Shown here: positions 57,331 through 64,000 of the stretch, piece by piece
Layout of the letters: the number at the start of each line of letters is the position of its first letter
Numbering within the stretch: position 1 is the stretch's first letter
Made by a program: the position numbers and the translations under genes
DNA from: Rehmannia glutinosa
Taxonomy: Eukaryota; Streptophyta; Magnoliopsida; Lamiales; Orobanchaceae
Assembly (NCBI GenBank): GCA_016081115.2
Contig: CM071931.1
Span: forward strand, 24,838,317 to 24,902,316
DNA: 64,000 bases
Direction: 5' to 3'
The notes under the pieces: model-generated
The model's input: only the letters and a program-made list of their open reading frames with translations
Told to the model about the DNA's origin: nothing
Database searches by the model: none

Positions 57331-58476
57331 GATTTCAATCGATTTTTGCAGGTTAGTCTACTAGTCACATAACCTAGCTTCTTGAACTTTATTAGAATTA
57401 GAAATCCAAGCAATATACATTCTTTTTTTTAGGACATTCGAGGCATGCTTCCACTAGATTTAGATTTAGAATTTCAGTTTAAACACTCTTAGGGTGTTAT
57501 TCCATACTCATATTCGTGTCGTTGTTTTACGTAAAAGACAAACACGGGGCTTATGAATGCTCCTATTTACTAAGCAACAACAAATAGAGGAGTGTAGCCT
57601 CGATATTGGTCTAAATTATTATTATTAGAAGTATTAGTATTGTTTTTTTTTGTTTTTTTTTTCAAGTTCATTGGATTGGTTTAACAATTAGCTAACCACC
57701 ACTAAATCAAGAGTTTTGAAATGTTCATAACTCTTGAGTATCATTGTATATGCCTTAGAATATCAAGTATTACAGTATTAGAAATCTGGTCTAAATTCAA
57801 CCCATATCCATGTCAATCTATCTAAGAAAATCAATTGCTTTGCATTTTAAATACCAATCATAATGCTAATTCAGGTGTCATTGGACCAAGTTATTAACTA
57901 ACAACCATTCAGTTTGTTTCCTGACAAAAAGATATATCCTATCAACAGACTTAAAATAAACGCAAGCACACAATCATTCTAAAGAGAATCCTACAAGCAT
58001 GCAATTGTGTCCTATATACAGACTCAAAATAAAAGCAAGCACATAATCATTCTAAAGAAAATCCTACAAGCATGCAATTGTATCCACCTCTAAATAAAAG
58101 TTCACATTGTCCTCAATGTGAAAGAAAGATATGAACATAACACACAAAGAACACATACACACCAAAAAGAAAATAGAAGGAAAGAAAAATGGTAGAAAAA
58201 GAAAGACGCGGCCTTACTGCGAGGGTGGAATCGACTTAGAGCGACTACTGGGTTATTCAGTTCAGGGCCTTCACCGACGTCTTCATACCTAGTCAAGAAT
58301 AAGCAACACGCAACTTGAATACCATACAAACTCAAATCTTCCCAATTAAGATAAACAGACAAAGAAAGGGGTCGATTTTTTTAAATAACCCAAAAACAAC
58401 CAAAAACTTGACTCTCAGTTACTCTAATGACTGTGAGTTTTTAAATAAAATGAAAAACAAACTCTCACAAAACATG
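57331..58476. other. Decayed repeat DNA with a 73-bp tandem duplication
   Basis: No gene is supported. At 57947-58084 two units of about 73 bp (AGACTTAAAATAAACGC and onward, including TCCTACAAGCATGCAATTG) stand in tandem. The right part is probably the post-pol region of the minus-strand Athila fragment that follows. Confidence 0.5.
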
Positions 58477-59230
58477 GGTTGCCTCCCGATCGTGCTTCTT
58501 TAAAGTCATATAGTTGGACTACTTCACCTTAAAATCGAGATTAGTTGGGTGGAGCCTCAAGATTATTGTAATCCCTTTAGCTTTTAGTAATACTAACTTC
58601 CAAATAGAGCATCAAAAGATGCCATTTGATCTTTAATGTCCCCTTTTAGAGAATAAGCTTCATAAAAAGAATATTCTTTGTGGATTCACCTATACCTTGA
58701 ATAACACATTTCTCCAAAAGCTCTTTAGAATTCACATCATGCAAAGAATCATTTATTTCAAAGCCAATTGATCGTCAATAAAAGAACTAGTATTATCCTT
58801 ATCAATAGTGTTTTTCATAGCAAAATAGAATTTTAAAAATAATTTGTTCATCTCCTACTCTCACAATCAATTTTTCATCATGCACATCAATGATTGATTT
58901 TTGCAGTAGCTAAAAAGAGACGCCTAAGAATTAGGGGAACCTCAACATCATTATGCATGTCAAGAATAACAAAATCATTTGAGAACGTGTATTTATCAAT
59001 CTTAACTAGAACATCTTCAATGATACATCTAGGATGTTTGATAGATCTATCAACTAATTGTATACACATCTTAGTAAATTTTGGTTCACCAATCCTATAT
59101 GTTTGTATGTTTCATAAGGAATCAAAGTAATACTGACTCCTAAATCAGCTAATGCCATATCAATAGATAAACCACCAGTATGACAAGGAATAGTAAAACC
59201 TCATGGATCCTTAATTTTTTGTGGTGGTTT
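58477..59230 (-). pseudogene. Athila fragment with aspartic protease, minus strand
   Basis: On the minus strand, 59200-58887 reads GFTIPCH then MALADLGVSITLIPYETYK, followed by CIQLVDRSIKHPRCIIEDVL and VPLILRRLFLAT. This is the Athila/Tat protease; DLG stands where the active site is, and LGASI is usual. The post-pol phrase GGGAGGCAACCC lies at 58488-58477, only about 400 bp further on, so reverse transcriptase, RNase H and integrase are missing. This is an internally deleted copy. Confidence 0.75.
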
Positions 59231-59278
59231 ATTCTGGAAGATGACAGAACGTTCCTCATTCAACTGCACATGTGATAA

Positions 59279-59872
59279 TTCAACTACAAGAAAACAAAGA
59301 AATTCCAATGGGAAAAATCTGTTGGAATTTGGCCAATTACCATTGGAATTATCGATTCCAACAGAAAATGCATCGTTGGTTAAATTACCGTCGGAATGGC
59401 AAAATTCCAATGGAAAGATATTCTAACGGTACTTCCAACATTATTTCTCCATTGGAATATAAAACCGTTGGAAAAAAACTCAATATTTTTTCCAACACTA
59501 ATTCCAACAGAGTTATACCATTGGAATTTAGTCCAACAGTATATCCATTGGAATATATATAATCGTTGGAAAAAACTCCAATGGTTAATCCAACGAGTTA
59601 TACCATTGAAATTTAGTCCAATGGTAATCTCATTGGTATAAATTTGTTGGATTATTCAATCATTTTATCTTATTATCTAATATTTTAACTTCCCGAAGAG
59701 TCACCCATCATCAATTTGTCCCAAGTCAAGCACATTTAACTATGTAGTTTTAATACGATTGACTCCACAAGAGAAGATATATTTTATCGATATGGATAAT
59801 ACTATAAAATCTTTTAACCATTATTGAAATTTTCCAATGGTATTGGAATTTCCAATAGAATTTTGCAACAAC
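59279..59872 (+). mobile_element. CACTA-like non-autonomous element, right end cut
   Basis: It begins CAACTACAAGAAAACAAAG, near the CACTACAAGAAAA end of CACTA transposons, and is filled with direct and inverted ATTCCAATGG, CCATTGGAAT and TCCAACGG units, the usual subterminal repeats. The expected TTCTTGTAGTG right terminus is not seen, because a chromovirus LTR begins at 59873. Confidence 0.65.
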
Positions 59873-62800
59873 TGTCACGCCCCAGGAGCGGGGGCGCGAC
59901 GAGATCCACAACTTAAATACAAATAAACCAAACAAATCCAGGATTTAATATCAACGAAAACCCAATGAAACAGTCAAATAGCGGCGGAAATAAAGAACAA
60001 GTACGAGTTACAACTTACAGTCAACAAACATCCAAATTACATCCCGAAATCAACTAATGATAACAACTTAATAGTCAAAGGGTCCTACGCTCTTCGATTC
60101 TGAGGCCGAAATGAAAAGAGAATAAAAGAGTCCAACAGAAATACAAGAAATAAGTCCAAAGAACAACAACAACAACAGTAGTAAGTCCAACAAGCGGAGC
60201 ACAGAGCTCACCCCGTGGTAGGTTCAACATCTTCAACAAAGTCCTCATCTAAAGGTTAGAAAACGAGGAGGGGATGAGACATAAATCTCGTGGATGGGGT
60301 GATCGTGTGCAAGTGTGGCGATATATAGTTAATGCGAGAATCAATTGTATGAAAAACGCTGCGTGAGATATGATGCATGAATTCACACATCCACAAGCGT
60401 CGTGATAAAATATTTAAGTAATATACTTATACGATTTAAGAAAATAGTTCGTGGTAACACAAACACTATGTGATTCACGCAAGACAGTAGGATTGCGTGC
60501 GGAATGTAACGCCAATCCTATGCAAGACAATTAATGGTTGCGTGACGGTTTGTAGCGCCAACCAATGCAATACAAGTAAGCGGTTGCGTATGGATTTGTA
60601 GCGCCAACCAAACGGGTCCGATTAACTCCCGAGAATCGTGAATCGAGGGCGATTCCTTCGTTCTTCCTTGTAACTCCCCGAGCAAGATGGTCCAAGACTG
60701 TCACCTTATTGCTCCATAGGCAAAGACAAAATCCACAAATGGAGCTAGCAAGGCTCGGATTTGTCATAATCATGATTATACCTCAAGTACTACGACCCGC
60801 TTCCCTTGGACAAACTCCGTCCCTTAGTTGCGGGATTAGGGCGATGGGGCGAAGAGTGGAATAGCGGCCGAGCTGCCCCGCCCATCCCCGAGGTATCCAT
60901 TCCAAGCGTGAGCTCGACACACCAAGTTGACTTCCAGGCAGAAAGTAAAAACAAGTTCATGTAGTCAACCAGCAATGAAGTATTATTGATTCAGAAAGCT
61001 GTTCGGAAAAGTTTCAAAATCGCGAGTGGCAATTATGGGATGAAGATGATTATCGGGAGGATAAGAAATCCTCGATATCTTGAAAGATTAGGTGGAACAT
61101 AAGTCCCGTTATAGATTCAAAATCGCAAGACGATGAAGTCGCCTGCGATCGGGTATTAATCGGTCAAGACGATCCGATAAGTCAAGGATTTTTGAGAAAA
61201 TAAAATATTTTAATTAATATTTAAAGTCAGAGGGTCCAGGGCTGTTTTAGTAAAAGGAAAATAATTTGAGTTAGGTCCTTGATAAAAGAAAATTTACAAT
61301 TAGCCCCGTTTTGTAAAAACCAATATTTTTGGGGTTAAAATTGAATAAATAAATATTCCGACCTTAAAAATTATGAGGTCAGTTCCTAAATTCTCCAAAT
61401 TGTTCGGAGATTCAGGTTTTTAAAGTTTTGAGATCGAGTTTTTATAAAATTCTCACATTGGCCCCAAATTTGTAAAAATTATCATTTCGGTCCTTAGTTT
61501 AAAATAATTGGAACTCACAAACCGTAACGGCTTTTAATGTGATTACAGTTGGAAAATGTCACTAAGGTTAGTAGGATATTGGGACAAAAACAGTTTTAAA
61601 AAGAAATAAGTATAGGTCCCTTAACTTTTGAAAATCTCATTTTTGTCCCATTTTGAAATAATTGCCTTTAAGGCTTTTAGGGGTCCAATTGTTATGAAAT
61701 TTGAACCTTGGGTCCAAAATATAATTAAGTTATAGTTAAATTAGTAATTCCAGGAACATGGGCTGTATAAGTCCTGGAAAGTTCATTTGGGTCCTCAAGT
61801 TGAATCTTTTACAATTTAGTTCCTCAATTTTAGTAAAATTACTTTCCAAGCTCTAAACACTTGGATTTTTGGAATACATTTAAAATATGTCATTTCCAGT
61901 CCCTTAAGAGTTAAAATTTCAAAATTTAAGATTAAGGTCTGGTACAGTTTCGAATTTGCAAAGTAGCCCTTAAACTTCTAAAATTTTACAATCTAGTCAT
62001 TGGGCTTTTAAAGGTTGATTTTATTTATCTTAAAACTCTTAAAACTTTATTAAAATGTCCAAAAGTCATTTGTGAACCTGAGTACACCCCAAAATTCGAA
62101 AATTACAGAGGGGTCCCTTAAGTTTTATTTTCTCGAATTGTACAAAGTTATAAGTCATACAAAACATGGATTTCAAGGATCATACATGCATGTTCATTTC
62201 ATACAAGAATTCACCAAATAGAACATTAAATTGTACATGCATGCACCTAAATTTCAATAAATAGCATTTTTGAGCAACATTTGAGAAATTTCATAACTTG
62301 ATACATACAATTAACATGCAATACATAAAATATACATATCTCAAGTGCTCATGATCAAAACACTACATGCATTTAACAAAAATCCTAGAAGTTGAAAGCA
62401 TTTTTCCACCCACTTTAAATTTGGAGAGTTGTGAAATAAAAAGGATAAATTTTACAACTTGGTGTGAGGTCACTTAGGTCAGCCCCTAAGTCAAGAAATA
62501 TCAAAATTTAGGGAAAATGAGTGAAAAATTAAGAAGAAAAAGAAGAAGATAAGAAAATTGGAAATTCTACACTTTAACTTGTGTAGTAAGTGATTTGAAA
62601 CTAGTTGAAGCTTCAAAATCACCTAAGGTCAGCCCCTATTTCTCGAAAATGCAAAAGGGGTGTTAAAATTTGAAGAAAATAGGAAGAAGAAGAAGAGAGA
62701 AGAGAAAGTGTCCAAATCTTACCTTGTTGTCCAATTTCTCTAACAATTATTCTTCAAGTCTTGAAGTCCTCTTCAAGATGATGTCAAGCTCTTAATATCT

Positions 62801-63818
62801 TCAAAGTCTTCTAAGTATACCTCAAATCAAAATTCAAACTTAAGTTAAGGAGGTGAAAGAGATGAACTAGGTGATATCAAAAATGGATTGAAGATGAAAT
62901 TTCTTACCTTGTGTAGAGAGGGGTGTTCGAATATTTGACTATTAAGGAGGAAAGTCTTGAAAATTTTCTAAGTGTTGAAGAAGAAGGTAAGAAGGAAGAG
63001 TAGAGAGAAGTAGGAGGCTTTTTAGAGAGAGGTAGGAGAATTTTGTAAGAGTTGTATGTGTTGAATGAAAATTAAAATGGAGGCTTGCAATTTTGGCCTC
63101 TTGGCCGTGTGATAGGGAGAGAGGGAGAGAAATTTTTTTGCAAGCCTTGTGTTATGTTGTTGCATGGGGAACAATAGGGTGGTCAAATGTATGAGTTTGA
63201 ATGGTGTTGGGGAATATTGAGAAGAATGTTGGGTAAGTGGGAAGATGTTGGGAAAAATATAATAAATAATTGAGGTATAAGAAAATGTGTATAATGTTTG
63301 AATTAATGGTGTAATTATACACAAGATGACTAATATAAGGTGTAAGTGTACAAGAGTTGGGAGATATTTCTACACCAAAATTATCCTCATTGCCGTCCAC
63401 CTAGGGGCATTGTGGTAATTCCACATATTTTTTTTTGTCCCAAATTTGATGATAATAGATGAATAATATCGGACTCCAAATTAATTAGTGATTTCCTTGA
63501 TCACTTATAAGTCTCATGATCACTTATTCTAAATCAAATTTTACTTCTATAAGGTAAAAGTCTCTAAAATAAATAGTCTCTTAAAATTCTAAGGTGACTA
63601 ATAAATACGAAGATAGTAATAATGATCAATCAAGTGATCATAAATGCGAAATAGAATTAGTAAATGATCATGATCACAAGTAATAATTAAAATGAAATGA
63701 ATTGCAAAATATATATATTATTAATATTTACCCGCCAAAGTGACGCGGTAAAATAGTCGATCAAATACATAGACGACAAAAGATCAATTACATGCTCGGA
63801 AAAAATCGGGGCTTCACA
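59873..63818 (-). repeat. Tekay-type chromovirus LTR, 3.9 kb
   Basis: On the minus strand it starts TGTGAAGCCCCG right after a polypurine tract and ends GGGGCGTGACA, 3946 bp long. Very long LTRs of this kind, with the GGGCGTGACA end and a GCGGCGGAAAT-type... segment near the 3' side (59981-59991 on plus: GCGGCGGAAAT), fit the Tekay/Del lineage. The middle (61200-62130) is built of many diverged phrases of the type GGTCCTTAAATTTT. Short open frames inside are chance. Confidence 0.8.
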
Positions 63819-63833
63819 TCCTCCTCCTTAAAA
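63819..63833 (-). other. Chromovirus polypurine tract
   Basis: On the minus strand, TTTTAAGGAGGAGGA directly before the LTR. TTCTTTTAAGGNGGGAGGA is usual in Tekay elements. Confidence 0.85.
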
Positions 63834-64000
63834 GAATTTGGTCCCCAAATTCTCTTGAAATAGTTCTCGGATATTGATCCCTCATGTCTTCTTCCATCTC
63901 CCATGTTGCGTCTTCGTCTCGGTTGTGGTTCTCGCCTCACCACTTTAACCATCGGAATCTCCCTCTTACGCAATCGATGTATCTCACGATCAATGATCCT
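63834..64000 (-). pseudogene. Chromovirus integrase C-terminus with chromodomain
   Basis: The minus strand reads REIHRLRKREIPMVKVV and, one frame on, NHNRDEDATWEMEEDMRDQY, then NLGTKF-like residues before the purine tract. LRxREIPxVKVxW followed by NHxxxEATWExE is the chromodomain carried at the end of Tekay-type integrases, which is thought to guide insertion to methylated-histone chromatin. One frame change near 63918 breaks it. The rest of pol lies outside the window. Confidence 0.8.

Noticed and set aside
63022..63400. Minus-strand frames of 82 and 100 codons rich in Ile, Tyr, Pro and Thr
   Set aside because: Inside the chromovirus LTR, low complexity, no start context or homology pattern.

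Overview
The window is nuclear DNA from a flowering plant, most likely a eudicot with a large, transposon-rich genome. The evidence is one nuclear gene with 19 coding exons for a plastid-targeted protein, surrounded by nested plant LTR retrotransposons (Sirevirus-type Ty1/copia; Athila/Tat and Tekay-type Ty3/gypsy), Mutator-like sequence and many MITEs. No species is claimed. No rRNA, tRNA, CRISPR array or bacterial-type operon was seen. All names below come from motif recognition by eye, not from a database search.

Layout. 1-7240: decayed, interleaved retrotransposons, namely a minus-strand Sirevirus gag piece (1-1195), the 3' end of an Athila/Tat gypsy element (1196-5722) split by a solo Sirevirus LTR (2233-3758), then the 3' tail and LTR of a second Athila/Tat family (5723-7240). 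7241-11791: AT-rich intergenic DNA with a possible ULP1-type relic, a Stowaway MITE, a (TA)n tract and a fold-back element. 11792-23413 (minus): the only host gene, adenylate kinase 5 (AMK5, an N-terminal adenylate kinase plus a C-terminal DUF1995 domain). All 19 exons splice in phase, but one base is missing in the ATP-binding P-loop. Its introns carry at least seven MITEs.

23792-33710: a tandemly duplicated 5' part of a Mutator-like (MULE) gene with GTGGGC-rich repeats. A Sirevirus-like element lies in the first copy (24346-32160, minus) with a matching 6-bp target duplication. It keeps gag and a late env-like ORF but has no recognisable pol. 33711-47745: a full-length 14-kb Sirevirus on the plus strand (gag, protease, integrase, RT, RNase H, 4.6-kb env-like region) with highly similar LTRs but badly broken reading frames. 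Its two flanks overlap in MULE sequence, so it is not a simple insertion. 47746-49030: the rest of the MULE gene. 50100-57330: a 5'-truncated Athila element (integrase, env-like ORF split by a 1.5-kb DNA transposon, 3' LTR). 57350-59230: a minus-strand Athila fragment with the protease. 59279-59872: a CACTA-like non-autonomous element cut by a Tekay-type chromovirus, whose 3.9-kb LTR (59873-63818, minus), polypurine tract and chromodomain end fill the rest.

A theme of the window is that single-base breaks are frequent in conserved motifs, and the differences between paired LTRs cluster at CG-rich spots. Some frameshifts, perhaps including the one in AMK5, may therefore be consensus errors at methylated DNA rather than true mutations.
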